A stretch of DNA of 13,937 nucleotides from Pseudomonadota bacterium (GCA_023449275.1 JAEXJM010000056.1:1-13937), one strand, 5' to 3'; counted from the stretch's first letter, positions 1 through 7,358 are shown. A program made the numbers and translations. Notes: generated by a model from the sequence alone, not told the origin.

Positions 1-807
1 TCCAATATCGTTGAATCACCGGACAGCCGCCAGGCAAAAGACGGCCGGAGTGCAGCCGACATTGCCAATGAAGCCGCCGACAGGCTGGAAACCCTTTTGC
101 AGGAAAAAGGAGACAAAATTGCAGCCATCATTGTCGAACCACTCATCCAGTGTGCCGCCGGTTTTGTCATGTATGATCCCGTTTACCTGAAACGCATACG
201 CGAACTTTGCGACCGTTACCGGATACATCTGGTCGCTGATGAAATCGCTGTCGGCTTCGGCAGGACAGGCACCTTCTTCGCCTGTGAACAGGCCGGTATA
301 TGGCCCGACATGCTCTGCCTTTCAAAAGCGATTACCGGAGGATTCCTGCCCCTGTCCCTTGTCATGACGACAGACGAGGTATATGAGGCCTTTTACGATA
401 TGGACGTGACCCGCGGCTTTTTGCACTCCCACTCCTATACCGGCAATCCGCTGGCCTGTCGTGCGGCTCTGGCAACACTGGACCTGTTTAAACACCATAA
501 CATCATTGCCCGCAACCAGGCCGTCTCCGGACACTTGACAACTGCTCTGAAACCGCTTGAAGATCATCCGAAAACCAGACATTTCCGGAATAAAGGGATG
601 ATCTGGGCTTTCGATGTCGAACTGGACAGGGAAAAACAGGCCACATTCCCACGGCGTTTTTTTGAAACGGCATTGAAGCATGAATTGTTGATGCGGCCGA
701 TCGGCAATACCGTTTACCTTATGCCCCCCTATATTTTGAATGAAGAAGAAATCGGGCTTCTTGCCGATAGGACTCTGTCCGTATTTGAAGAGATGATGAA
801 GTCATGA
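1..807 (+). CDS. bioA: Adenosylmethionine-8-amino-7-oxononanoate aminotransferase (DAPA synthase), 3' part
   Basis: This is the C-terminal 268 residues of BioA, open from the first base, so the start and about 170 residues lie outside the window (the family is usually 420-450 long). BioA is a cytosolic PLP enzyme that moves the amino group of S-adenosylmethionine onto KAPA, giving DAPA in biotin synthesis. Visible class-III aminotransferase marks are VADEIAVGFGRTG, with the Asp that contacts the PLP ring, and CLSKAITGG, whose Lys (codon 325-327) should form the Schiff base. The C-terminal VYLMPPYIL resembles the E. coli BioA end and separates it from other class-III aminotransferases. The stop overlaps the bioD start (ATGA), so the two are probably translationally coupled. 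The identification rests on these motifs and the bioD-bioB context. Confidence 0.93.
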   Translation, partial: SNIVESPDSRQAKDGRSAADIANEAADRLETLLQEKGDKIAAIIVEPLIQCAAGFVMYDPVYLKRIRELCDRYRIHLVADEIAVGFGRTGTFFACEQAGIWPDMLCLSKAITGGFLPLSLVMTTDEVYEAFYDMDVTRGFLHSHSYTGNPLACRAALATLDLFKHHNIIARNQAVSGHLTTALKPLEDHPKTRHFRNKGMIWAFDVELDREKQATFPRRFFETALKHELLMRPIGNTVYLMPPYILNEEEIGLLADRTLSVFEEMMKS

Positions 808-1487
808 CCACCCTGTCTTATTTCATTACCGGCACGGATACTGAAATCGGCAAAACGACCGTATCCTGCGCCATCATCCGTGCGCTGGCCAAAAAGGATC
901 TGCGTGTAGCCGCCATGAAACCGGTTGCCGCAGGCGCTTTTGAATCAGACGGCGTATTACACAATGAGGATGTCGATGCATTGACAGAGGCCTCGAATAT
1001 GAAGCTTCCCATTTCACTGACGACACCCTATCTGCTGAAGACTCCGATTGCTCCCCATCTTTCAGCTGAACTGGATCACACTGTAATCGACACCGACCAT
1101 ATCGTCGCATGTTATCGTGAACTCCGCGATCAGGCTGACGCGGTCATCGTTGAAGGCGTAGGTGGTTTTTGCGTACCGTTCACCGATTGTACCGACAGCA
1201 CCGAACTGGCCGTACAACTGGGACTTCCTGTTATACTGGTCGTCGGAATGAAACTGGGTTGCATCAGCCATGCCCTGCTGACTGCCGAGGCGATCCGTTC
1301 GCGGAGTCTGACACTGGCAGGCTGGGTTGCCAATACAATCGACCCGCACATGCCATTTTTCGAGGAAAACATCCAGACACTGGAAGCGAGACTGAACGCA
1401 CCAAGACTGGGAACCTTGCCTCGTCTCGAATCCTTTTCAGAAGCGGATACGTTTCTGGATTTAAATCGTCTGACCGATTGGTCCTAA
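804..1487 (+). CDS. bioD: ATP-dependent dethiobiotin synthetase
   Basis: BioD closes the ureido ring of dethiobiotin from DAPA, CO2 and ATP in the cytosol. The 227-residue protein has the usual family length. The N-terminus carries the modified P-loop GTDTEIGKTT (residues 10-19; Lys17 is the phosphate-binding lysine). It is followed by MKPVAAG (38-44), whose Lys39 matches the substrate lysine of the family, and VEGVGG (116-121), whose Glu binds Mg. The ATG at 804 overlaps the bioA stop by four bases and has only a weak GAAG upstream, which fits coupling to bioA. The order bioA-bioD-bioB places it in the middle of a biotin operon. There is no sign of damage. Confidence 0.96.
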   Translation: MTTLSYFITGTDTEIGKTTVSCAIIRALAKKDLRVAAMKPVAAGAFESDGVLHNEDVDALTEASNMKLPISLTTPYLLKTPIAPHLSAELDHTVIDTDHIVACYRELRDQADAVIVEGVGGFCVPFTDCTDSTELAVQLGLPVILVVGMKLGCISHALLTAEAIRSRSLTLAGWVANTIDPHMPFFEENIQTLEARLNAPRLGTLPRLESFSEADTFLDLNRLTDWS

Positions 1488-1518
1488 TAACACACAGAAG
1501 GTTTGAAAGAATATTCTC

Positions 1519-2571
1519 ATGTCACAACCCATACATTTTTACCGTCCTGCCGCCGATACCCCGGCTCCGGCATCCGAAACCTGGCCTGTCGCGGAAATTC
1601 TGGCCCTGTACGAACTGCCTTTTAACGAACTGCTGTTTCGCGCGCAGGAAATCCACCGTGCCAATTTTCCGGAAGGGGATGTCGAACTTGCGACGCTTAT
1701 TTCCCTGAAAACCGGTGCCTGTACGGAAGATTGTGGCTATTGCTCCCAATCCATCCATCACAATACGGATGTGGAACCCAGCAAAATGCTGTCGCTGGAA
1801 ACCGTCATGGCCGCGGCGAAAAAAGCGAAGGAAAACGGGGCGAACCGTTTCTGCATGGGCGCTTCCGGCCGTTCACCAAACGACCGTGACTTTGAAAAAT
1901 ATCTGAACATCGTCCGATCCGTCAAATCGCTCGGTCTTGAAACCTGCATGACGCTCGGTATGCTGAAGGAAGAACAGGCCAAACAGCTCAAGGAAGCCGG
2001 ACTCGACTACTACAACCACAATCTCGATACCGCACCAAGCCATTACAACAACGTCATCTCGACCAGAACCTATCAGGACCGGCTCGATACGCTGGGACGC
2101 GTCCGCAAGGCGGGCATCAAGGTCTGCTGTGGCGGTATTATCGGCATGGGCGAATCACGGCAGCAACGTGCCGAACTGATCGCCCAGCTCGCCAACCTGA
2201 ATCCGTATCCGGAAGCCGTACCGATCAACCACCTCGTACCGATTCCCGGGACCCCCCTGTTCGGCGTGGAACAGCTCGATCCGCTCGAATTTGTCCGGAC
2301 CATCGCCGTCACCCGAATCGTCATGCCTCAGGCCAGAGTCCGTATGTCGGCCGGCCGCCATGAACTGGGCGAAGCCATACAGGCACTCTGTTTTCTTGCC
2401 GGCGCGAACTCCATATTCTATGGCGAAAAGCTGCTGACGACGGATAATTCCGAAGCGGAAGAAGACCGTGCAATGCTTGCCAAACTGGGTCTGAAAACTC
2501 GCGAATCCACTGAAGTCAAGGCAAGAATGCCTGGACTGGAGGAACACGATCATGCGCATTCTGTACTATAA
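1519..2571 (+). CDS. bioB: Biotin synthase (radical SAM)
   Basis: BioB inserts sulfur into dethiobiotin by radical SAM chemistry, the last step of biotin synthesis. The 350-residue length is close to E. coli BioB (346). The CxxxCxxC motif (Cys68, Cys72, Cys75) holds the [4Fe-4S] cluster. Cys112, Cys143, Cys203 and Arg275 match the four ligands of the sacrificial [2Fe-2S] cluster at a constant offset of 15 from E. coli numbering. The YNHNLDT substrate-site motif is at about 165-171. The gene follows bioD by 31 bases, with AGAAGG and GAAAG stretches upstream, and its last 20 bases overlap ghrA. All expected catalytic residues are present, so it should be active. Confidence 0.97.
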   Translation: MSQPIHFYRPAADTPAPASETWPVAEILALYELPFNELLFRAQEIHRANFPEGDVELATLISLKTGACTEDCGYCSQSIHHNTDVEPSKMLSLETVMAAAKKAKENGANRFCMGASGRSPNDRDFEKYLNIVRSVKSLGLETCMTLGMLKEEQAKQLKEAGLDYYNHNLDTAPSHYNNVISTRTYQDRLDTLGRVRKAGIKVCCGGIIGMGESRQQRAELIAQLANLNPYPEAVPINHLVPIPGTPLFGVEQLDPLEFVRTIAVTRIVMPQARVRMSAGRHELGEAIQALCFLAGANSIFYGEKLLTTDNSEAEEDRAMLAKLGLKTRESTEVKARMPGLEEHDHAHSVL

Positions 2572-3481
2572 CGAAGGCGAAGATCCGAATGAATGGCTGC
2601 CGAAACTGGCAGCCGCCATCCCGGAAGCCGATATCCGGCTCTGGCAGGAAGGCGATACTGAACCGGCCGATTATGCACTGGTGTGGCATCCACCGGCCGC
2701 TCTTTTCCGGAACAGAACCGGACTGAAAGCGATTTTCAATCTGGCTGCAGGGGTTGATTCCCTTCTCCGCCTGAGCCACCTCATACCGGCAAACGTTCCT
2801 ATCTTCCGGCTTGAAGATGCCGGCATGGCCATTCAGATGGCAGAATACGCCACCCATTGTGTACTCCGTTATTACCGTCGTTTTGACGAGTACGAAAAAC
2901 AGTCCCGTGAAAAGAAATGGGAAATGCTTGAACCTTTCAGGCGTCAGGACTTCACCATAGGCATCATGGGAATGGGCATTATGGGAACAGCCGTTGCAGA
3001 AGCGCTCGCGCCATTCGGCTTCCCGATCAGGGGCTGGAGCCGCCACAAGAAGAACCTTTCAATCGTCGAGCATTTTTACGGGAATGACCAGTTAAACGAT
3101 TTTCTTCAGGACATCCGGATACTGATCTGCCTTTTGCCGCTCACGTCAGAAACGACAGGTATCCTTAACCTTGGTCTCCTCTCCCGCCTGCAACAAGGGT
3201 CTTATTTGATCAATCTGGGCAGAGGGGCCCATCTGGTCGAGGAAGACCTCCTGAAAGCGCTTGAAACAGGACAGATCAAGGCGGCAACTCTTGACGTTAC
3301 CTGCGAAGAACCGCTTCCGGAAAACCACTCTTTCTGGTCGGAAGAGAACATCACGATCACCCCGCATATCGGTGGATTGACCTTCTCCCAGGCGACAGTG
3401 GAACAGATCGCCAGATATATTCATGCCTTTGAAAAAGGCGAGACGCTCTCTTCTCTTGTCGACCGGAAGACCGGTTACTGA
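2552..3481 (+). CDS. ghrA: Glyoxylate/hydroxypyruvate reductase A (D-isomer 2-hydroxyacid dehydrogenase)
   Basis: This is a 309-residue NAD(P)H-dependent 2-hydroxyacid dehydrogenase, close in length to E. coli GhrA (312). GhrA-type enzymes reduce glyoxylate to glycolate and hydroxypyruvate to D-glycerate in the cytosol. The Rossmann motif GMGIMG is at 140-145. The catalytic set is Arg224 in INLGRGAHLVE, a Glu in CEEPLPENHSFW (252/253) and His272 in TPHIGG. The start at 2552 lies inside the end of bioB, with GGAGG nine bases before the ATG, so it is probably coupled to bioB. Its place in the biotin run is odd because no biotin step needs it. If the host is an oxalate user, glyoxylate reduction could be its real role, but that is inference. 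The exact substrate cannot be read from the sequence. Confidence 0.88.
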   Translation: MRILYYNEGEDPNEWLPKLAAAIPEADIRLWQEGDTEPADYALVWHPPAALFRNRTGLKAIFNLAAGVDSLLRLSHLIPANVPIFRLEDAGMAIQMAEYATHCVLRYYRRFDEYEKQSREKKWEMLEPFRRQDFTIGIMGMGIMGTAVAEALAPFGFPIRGWSRHKKNLSIVEHFYGNDQLNDFLQDIRILICLLPLTSETTGILNLGLLSRLQQGSYLINLGRGAHLVEEDLLKALETGQIKAATLDVTCEEPLPENHSFWSEENITITPHIGGLTFSQATVEQIARYIHAFEKGETLSSLVDRKTGY

Positions 3482-3503
3482 AAACATCTCTTTTCCAAAC
3501 GGA

Positions 3504-3535
3504 AAACGGTTGCATGGAAAACCATGCAACCGTTT
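3504..3535 (-). terminator. Perfect 14-bp hairpin between ssrS and ghrA, probable (bidirectional) terminator
   Basis: AAACGGTTGCATGG at 3504-3517 is exactly complementary to 3522-3535, with a four-base loop. On the minus strand it follows the end of the 6S RNA directly and continues into a T-rich run (TTTTCCGTTT), so it fits as the ssrS terminator. On the plus strand it sits 23 bases after the ghrA stop, but only three T follow the stem, so termination in that direction should be weaker. Confidence 0.75.
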
Positions 3536-3715
3536 GAAATGAGCCCCCGCATGTGTCGCTATGTCGGCATCTTGAACCGAAGGTTCAAGTGGTCGCAGTA
3601 AGTCGGATTTCGGGTTCATCGAACGAGCGACGAGCACGCCCATCCAACAAAATTCCATGACCGATGCTCAGAAATGGTTCAAAGAATATATGACAATCAC
3701 GATCACCGCAGGGTA
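3536..3715 (-). ncRNA. ssrS: 6S RNA
   Basis: 6S RNA folds to mimic an open promoter, binds housekeeping-sigma RNA polymerase and tunes transcription, mainly in stationary phase. On the minus strand the 3' half reads ACTGCGACCAC, then a CTTGAACC-TTC-GGTTCAAG hairpin, then GCCGACATAGCGACACATGCGGGG. E. coli 6S has ACUGCGAC, a CUUGAACC/GGUUCAAG hairpin and GGCGGCAUC at matching places. The ends close on each other: CCCTGC near 3713 pairs with GCGGGG near 3546, and the next GGTG pairs with CACAT (one bulge). GAGCA/TGCTC forms the apical helix. The length of about 180 fits the family. It lies downstream of zapA on the same strand, as in E. coli. Ends are uncertain by about 7 bases; an extra GAAAT/ATTTC pairing would extend the 5' end to 3720. 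Confidence 0.9.
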
Positions 3716-3720
3716 ATTTC

Positions 3721-3748
3721 AGTTTACTTGAATAACAGCTTCTGTCAA
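3721..3748 (-). promoter_or_regulatory. Probable promoter of 6S RNA
   Basis: A perfect -35 box TTGACA (3748-3743 on the minus strand) is followed after 16 bases by TAAACT (3726-3721), a 4/6 match to the -10 consensus. Transcription would begin near 3714, just before the CCCTGC closing strand of the 6S RNA. This lets ssrS be transcribed apart from zapA, which ends 40 bases upstream. The start is predicted, not observed. Confidence 0.6.
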
Positions 3749-3787
3749 CCGGTTGAATCGAATAATTCGTCAGGAATTTGTAAAGTA

Positions 3788-4099
3788 TCAGAAAAGATCT
3801 TCCTGCGGCATCAATGCCTGATCCAGGACACGGTTCATCGCCTCCATTTTCTGCCTTATTTCAAACATCGACATTTCTGACAGCGGCCCATTTGGCGACT
3901 TGGTCGCCAGCAATTCACCGGCAATAGCCAGAGACGCCATGACGGCGATCCTGTCATTGCCCCTGATCTTGCCGGCATCGCGAATCGAACACATTTTTTC
4001 ATCAAGATAGGCGACCGCTTCACGCAGGATTCTTTCTTCCCCTTCCCGACAGGCCAGACGATAACCCTGCCCCATTATAGTAACGTCAAGCTGAATCAT
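3788..4099 (-). CDS. zapA: Cell division protein ZapA
   Basis: ZapA is a small cytosolic protein that bundles FtsZ filaments and stabilises the division ring. The 103-residue length fits the family. The N-terminal half (MIQLDVTIMGQGYRLACREG) matches the ZapA globular domain, and NDRIAVMASLAIAGELL (about 48-64) leads into the C-terminal coiled-coil helix used for dimers and tetramers. The start is well supported: the upstream gene ends GAGGAGGT six bases before the ATG, a near-perfect Shine-Dalgarno, and its stop overlaps the ATG. The pair is therefore coupled. The neighbouring 6S RNA downstream is the same arrangement as in many proteobacteria. Confidence 0.93.
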   Translation of the reverse strand: MIQLDVTIMGQGYRLACREGEERILREAVAYLDEKMCSIRDAGKIRGNDRIAVMASLAIAGELLATKSPNGPLSEMSMFEIRQKMEAMNRVLDQALMPQEDLF

Positions 4100-4311
4100 T
4101 CGGCGACCTCCTCATCGACAGTTCCGGGCAAAGTCTGAATCAGGGACGAGACCCGTTCACATGCGCTGCTTATCCTTTCAGCCAACTGCTGGTTTTCCAG
4201 TTTCAGTTCCGCATTCTTCAATCGCAAATCGGCATTTTCACGTCTCAAGGCATGAGCCATCTCTGCCAACTGATTGATTTTTTCCGACAATAAATCGAAT
4301 TCTGAAATCAT
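4096..4311 (-). CDS. Small coiled-coil protein upstream of ZapA (ZapB-like, TIGR02449-type)
   Basis: This is a 71-residue, highly charged protein that is almost all helix. Residues 5-57 show leucine/isoleucine/alanine heptad spacing rich in Glu, Lys, Asn and Gln, so it should be a parallel coiled coil like ZapB or the TIGR02449 family. Small genes of this kind often lie directly before zapA in proteobacteria. By position and shape it probably joins ZapA at the division site, but a direct role is not shown by the sequence. Its stop overlaps the zapA start (ATGA), and its last codons carry the zapA Shine-Dalgarno. The ATG at 4311 has no clear Shine-Dalgarno and is preceded by a U-rich leader. 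Confidence 0.8.
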   Translation of the reverse strand: MISEFDLLSEKINQLAEMAHALRRENADLRLKNAELKLENQQLAERISSACERVSSLIQTLPGTVDEEVAE

Positions 4312-4521
4312 TTTTGAATGTCGCCGTCAAAATTAAAAAAACAAAACCGGTCAAAAAATCACGGGTTGCGCGATGTTCATCACTTGTGTACCATTTTTAT
4401 CCCAGATTCTAACGCTGCCTGTCAAGATTCAGAAGAAATATGTTTCGGTTGAACGGCATATTTGTTGCGGATTAACGGTACGGCAAGACGAAATCCGGCA
4501 TTTCACCTAACTATTACAACC
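4312..4521. promoter_or_regulatory. Divergent intergenic region between the zapA unit and cmk
   Basis: About 210 bases separate two divergent transcription units, so promoters for both are expected here. On the minus strand TTGACA (4425-4420) is followed after 18 bases by GATAAA (4401-4396), a fair candidate for the zapA unit. A run of T follows nearer the start codon. For cmk I see only weak candidates, such as TTGTGT near 4384 with TCTAAC near 4408. No operator repeat stands out. Confidence 0.4.
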
Positions 4522-5205
4522 GTGTCAAACTCATCCATCAAAATTCCTGTCATCGCCATCGATGGCCCGACCGCTTCCGGAAAAGGAACCGTTGCCCGGA
4601 TCGTCGCCGAAAAACTGAATTTCCATTATCTGGATTCCGGCGCATTGTATCGCCTGACCGCTCTCTCCGTTCTGCGTTCGGATATCAAACCGGATGAAAT
4701 CGGACAAATCGTATCGATTGCATCCAGCCTGCCTTGCCGTTTCAGCGGAGATAAAATATTTCTGGCAGATGAGGATGTCACCGACGCCATCCGGCAGGAA
4801 GAAGTCGGAATCATGGCATCCCGAATCGCCCCTCTTTCCGCTGTCAGAAAAGCGTTGACCGCTTTGCAGACGGGCTTCAGAAAAGCCCCGGGACTCGTTG
4901 CGGACGGTCGCGATATGGGAACTGTCATCTTTCCGGATGCCACTCTCAAGGTGTTTTTGACTGCCACTGCCGATGTCCGCGCGCAAAGACGCTATAAGCA
5001 GTTGATGGAAAAAGGTATTCCTGCTAACATTGATAGTCTGCGAAATGATTTGATCGAAAGGGATCGGCGGGATACCCAAAGGAAAGAGGCTCCGCTTGTT
5101 CCGGCAGAAGATGCATTGACGCTCGATACGTCCGATCTGGGCATAGACGAAACCGTTGAACGTATTCTGAATTGGTTCGCACAAAGAAGTAACAACCCGA
5201 CCTGA
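4522..5205 (+). CDS. cmk: Cytidylate kinase
   Basis: Cmk phosphorylates CMP and dCMP with ATP, recycling nucleotides and the CMP released by phospholipid and lipopolysaccharide synthesis; it is cytosolic. From the GTG at 4522 the protein has 227 residues, the usual length for the family. The P-loop GPTASGKGT is at about 15-23 (Lys21). YLDSGALYR (36-44) and DGRDMGTVIFP (128-138) are the CMP-site motifs, and RDRRDTQR (180-187) is the lid. The GTG is preferred because it puts the first strand (IPVIAIDGP) at the normal distance from the start. A TTG at 4462 would add 20 residues unlike the family. Neither has a clear Shine-Dalgarno. The gene opens the conserved cmk-rpsA-ihfB order. Confidence 0.93.
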   Translation: MSNSSIKIPVIAIDGPTASGKGTVARIVAEKLNFHYLDSGALYRLTALSVLRSDIKPDEIGQIVSIASSLPCRFSGDKIFLADEDVTDAIRQEEVGIMASRIAPLSAVRKALTALQTGFRKAPGLVADGRDMGTVIFPDATLKVFLTATADVRAQRRYKQLMEKGIPANIDSLRNDLIERDRRDTQRKEAPLVPAEDALTLDTSDLGIDETVERILNWFAQRSNNPT

Positions 5206-5220
5206 CTGGTCATTTTCGGC

Positions 5221-5254
5221 CCCGTAAAGGTGCAAGGCCCGAACGGGTGTTTTT
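5221..5254 (+). promoter_or_regulatory. Possible weak hairpin with T-run in the cmk-rpsA gap
   Basis: CCCGT (5221-5225) can pair with ACGGG (5243-5247), followed by five T at 5250-5254. The stem is only five pairs around a 17-base loop, so it would be a weak terminator or attenuator at best. It may reduce read-through from cmk or be part of the rpsA leader. I have low confidence that it is functional. Confidence 0.25.
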
Positions 5255-5309
5255 AAAACCTAACCCGGATTTGTTCGTTTTCGAATAGCCGGTTTTTCAC
5301 AATTTACAT

Positions 5310-7015
5310 ATGCCTACAGTTGCATCCAACCCTGTTTCCGGAATGGAAAGTTTTGCTGCTTTATTTGAAGAATCGCTTGCCCGTCATGACATGCGTTCCG
5401 GCGAAGTCATTTCTGCTGAAGTCGTCCGTATCGACCACAACTTCGTTGTCGTCAACGCCGGCCTGAAATCAGAATCCTTCATTCCCATCGAAGAATTCAA
5501 AAACGACGTTGGCGAACTCGAAGTCAACGTTGGTGATTACGTTTCCGTTGCCATTGAATCGCTTGAAAACGGTTATGGCGACACCATTTTGTCCCGCGAC
5601 AAGGCAAAACGCCTCGCTTCCTGGCTGGCACTGGAAAAAGCCATGGAATCCGGCGAAATCGTTACCGGTACCGTCAACGGCAAAGTCAAAGGCGGCCTGA
5701 CCGTTCTGACCAACGGTATCCGTGCGTTCCTGCCAGGTTCGCTGGTCGATACCCGCCCTGTCAAGGACACCACGCCTTATGAAGGCAAAACCCTGGAATT
5801 CAAAGTCATCAAGCTGGACCGCAAACGCAACAACGTCGTTCTGTCCCGCCGTGCTGTCGTGGAAGCCTCCATGGGTGAAGAACGCCAGAAACTGATGGAA
5901 ACCCTGAAAGAAGGCACCATCGTCAATGCGTCGTCAAGAACATTTCCGACTACGGTGCCTTAATCGATCTGGGCGGTATCGATGGTCTGCTGCACATCAC
6001 CGATCTGGCATGGCGTCGTGTTCGCCATCCATCCGAAATGCTGGCGGTCGGCCAGGAAATCACAGCCAAGGTTCTGAAATACGATCAGGAAAAAAATCGT
6101 GTTTCCCTGGGTGTCAAACAGCTGGGCGATGATCCATGGACCGGTCTTTCCCGCCGTTACCCGCAAGGTACCCGCCTGTTCGGCAAAGTCACCAATCTGA
6201 CCGACTACGGTGCTTTTGTTGAAGTCGAACAGGGTATCGAAGGTCTGGTTCACGTTTCCGAAATGGATTGGACCAACAAGAACGTCGCACCTAACAAGGT
6301 TGTCAAACTGGGTGACGAAGTCGAAGTTATGGTTCTGGAAATCGACGAAGAACGTCGCCGTATCAGCCTGGGCATGAAACAGTGCAAGGCAAACCCATGG
6401 GAAGAATTCGCGGAAACCCACAAAAAAGGCGATAAAGTCAGTGGTGCGATCAAATCCATTACCGATTTTGGCGTATTTATCGGCCTGCCGGGCAACATTG
6501 ATGGTCTGGTTCACCTGTCCGACCTGTCCTGGACCGAAGCTGGCGAAACTGCTGTTCACAACTTCAAGAAAGGCGACGAACTGGAAGCTGTCGTTCTGGC
6601 TATCGACGTTGAACGTGAACGTGTTTCCCTGGGCGTCAAGCAGCTCGAAGGCGATCCGTTCAACAACTATATCGCCATGAATGACAAGGGCGCTATCGTT
6701 AACGGTACCGTCAAGTCTGTTGAACCGAAAGGTGCGGTCATTCAGTTGAATGACGAGGTCGAAGGCTATCTGCGCGCTTCCGAAATCTCCCGTGACCGTG
6801 TGGAAGATACCGGCAGCCACCTGAAAGTCGGTGATGAAATCGAAGTGATGATCATCAACATCGATCGCAAATCACGTACGCTTCAGTTGTCGATCAAGGC
6901 AAAAGACCAGCAGGAAACCCAGGAAGCCATGCAAAAAATCCAGAGTGATTCCAGTGCAGCTTCCGGCATGACCAGTCTGGGTGCCTTGTTAAAAGCAAAA
7001 TTCGACAACAAGTAA
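5310..7015 (+). CDS. rpsA: 30S ribosomal protein S1, reading frame broken by an apparent 1-base deletion
   Basis: S1 binds single-stranded mRNA leaders and delivers them to the 30S subunit; it is essential in most Gram-negative bacteria. The frame opened at 5310 codes for residues 1-206, then runs into a false tail and a stop at 5961-5963. The rest of S1 continues in the +2 frame from about 5928 to the TAA at 7013-7015. Adding one G beside 5928 (AATGCGTC to AATGGCGTC) restores VNGVVKNISDYGA and gives 568 residues, close to the family length. Six S1 repeats would then lie near 31-97, 115-181, 202-270, 287-357, 374-444 and 461-530, and the break falls at the start of repeat 3. The start has no Shine-Dalgarno, as is typical of self-regulated rpsA. 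A sequencing or assembly error is the likeliest cause. Confidence 0.92.
5925..5930 (+). other. Frameshift site in rpsA (one G apparently missing)
   Basis: At codon 206 the sequence reads AAT GCG TCG TCA AGA. The family expects an Asn/Lys-Gly-Val-Val-Lys-Asn run, obtained if GG stands where a single G is seen. No slippery heptamer or strong stem follows, so programmed frameshifting is unlikely. Confidence 0.85.
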
Positions 7016-7036
7016 TTATTTAATCAAGAGTGCGAA

Positions 7037-7330
7037 ATGACCAAATCCGAATTGATCGTTTCTTTGGCTGGCAGCTATCCTCAGCTGCTTGCAAAAGACG
7101 CTGAACTGACCGTAAAAACCATACTGGATGCCATGTCCGATGCTTTGGCCAACGGACAGCGTATCGAAATTCGCGGTTTCGGAAGTTTTGCCTTGAGCGT
7201 TCGCCCTCCCCGGGTCGGTCGCAACCCACGTTCCGGTGAAAAAGTGATGGTCGAGGAAAAACGTGTCCCTCACTTCAAACCCGGCAAGGAATTGCGTCAA
7301 CGTGTCGATGTGGCGGCGAACGCAAACTGA
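7037..7330 (+). CDS. ihfB: Integration host factor subunit beta
   Basis: IHF-beta pairs with IHF-alpha (encoded elsewhere) to bind specific sites in the nucleoid and bend DNA sharply, affecting transcription, replication and recombination. The 97-residue protein has the family length. It starts MTKSEL as in E. coli and carries IEIRGFGSF (43-51) and GRNPRSG (61-67), whose Pro64 is the residue that intercalates into DNA. VPHFKPGKELR (78-88) is the C-terminal signature. MTKSEL and the rest favour IHF-beta over HU. It begins 21 bases after the rpsA stop, with AAGAG seven bases before the ATG, and is followed by a strong terminator, so it is probably the last gene of the cmk-rpsA-ihfB run. Confidence 0.96.
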   Translation: MTKSELIVSLAGSYPQLLAKDAELTVKTILDAMSDALANGQRIEIRGFGSFALSVRPPRVGRNPRSGEKVMVEEKRVPHFKPGKELRQRVDVAANAN

Positions 7331-7358
7331 TTCCCGGTTTGATTAAATCGTTTGCAGC

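Noticed and set aside
3541..3660. 6S RNA on the plus strand
   Set aside because: The CTTGAACC/GGTTCAAG hairpin reads similarly on both strands, but ACTGCGAC before it and GCCGACA/GCGGGG after it match the family only on the minus strand, where the promoter also lies.
3674..3880. A 68-codon plus-strand frame over the 6S and zapA region
   Set aside because: It lies antisense to the 6S RNA promoter, the 6S 5' end and the end of zapA, has no ribosome site and no recognisable protein character.
5925..5963. Programmed ribosomal frameshifting in rpsA
   Set aside because: No slippery heptamer or downstream stem is seen, and S1 genes are not known to use frameshifting, so a lost base is simpler.
5960..6820. 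A 286-codon minus-strand frame inside rpsA
   Set aside because: It is the complement of the S1 repeats, and its apparent internal repeats only mirror them.
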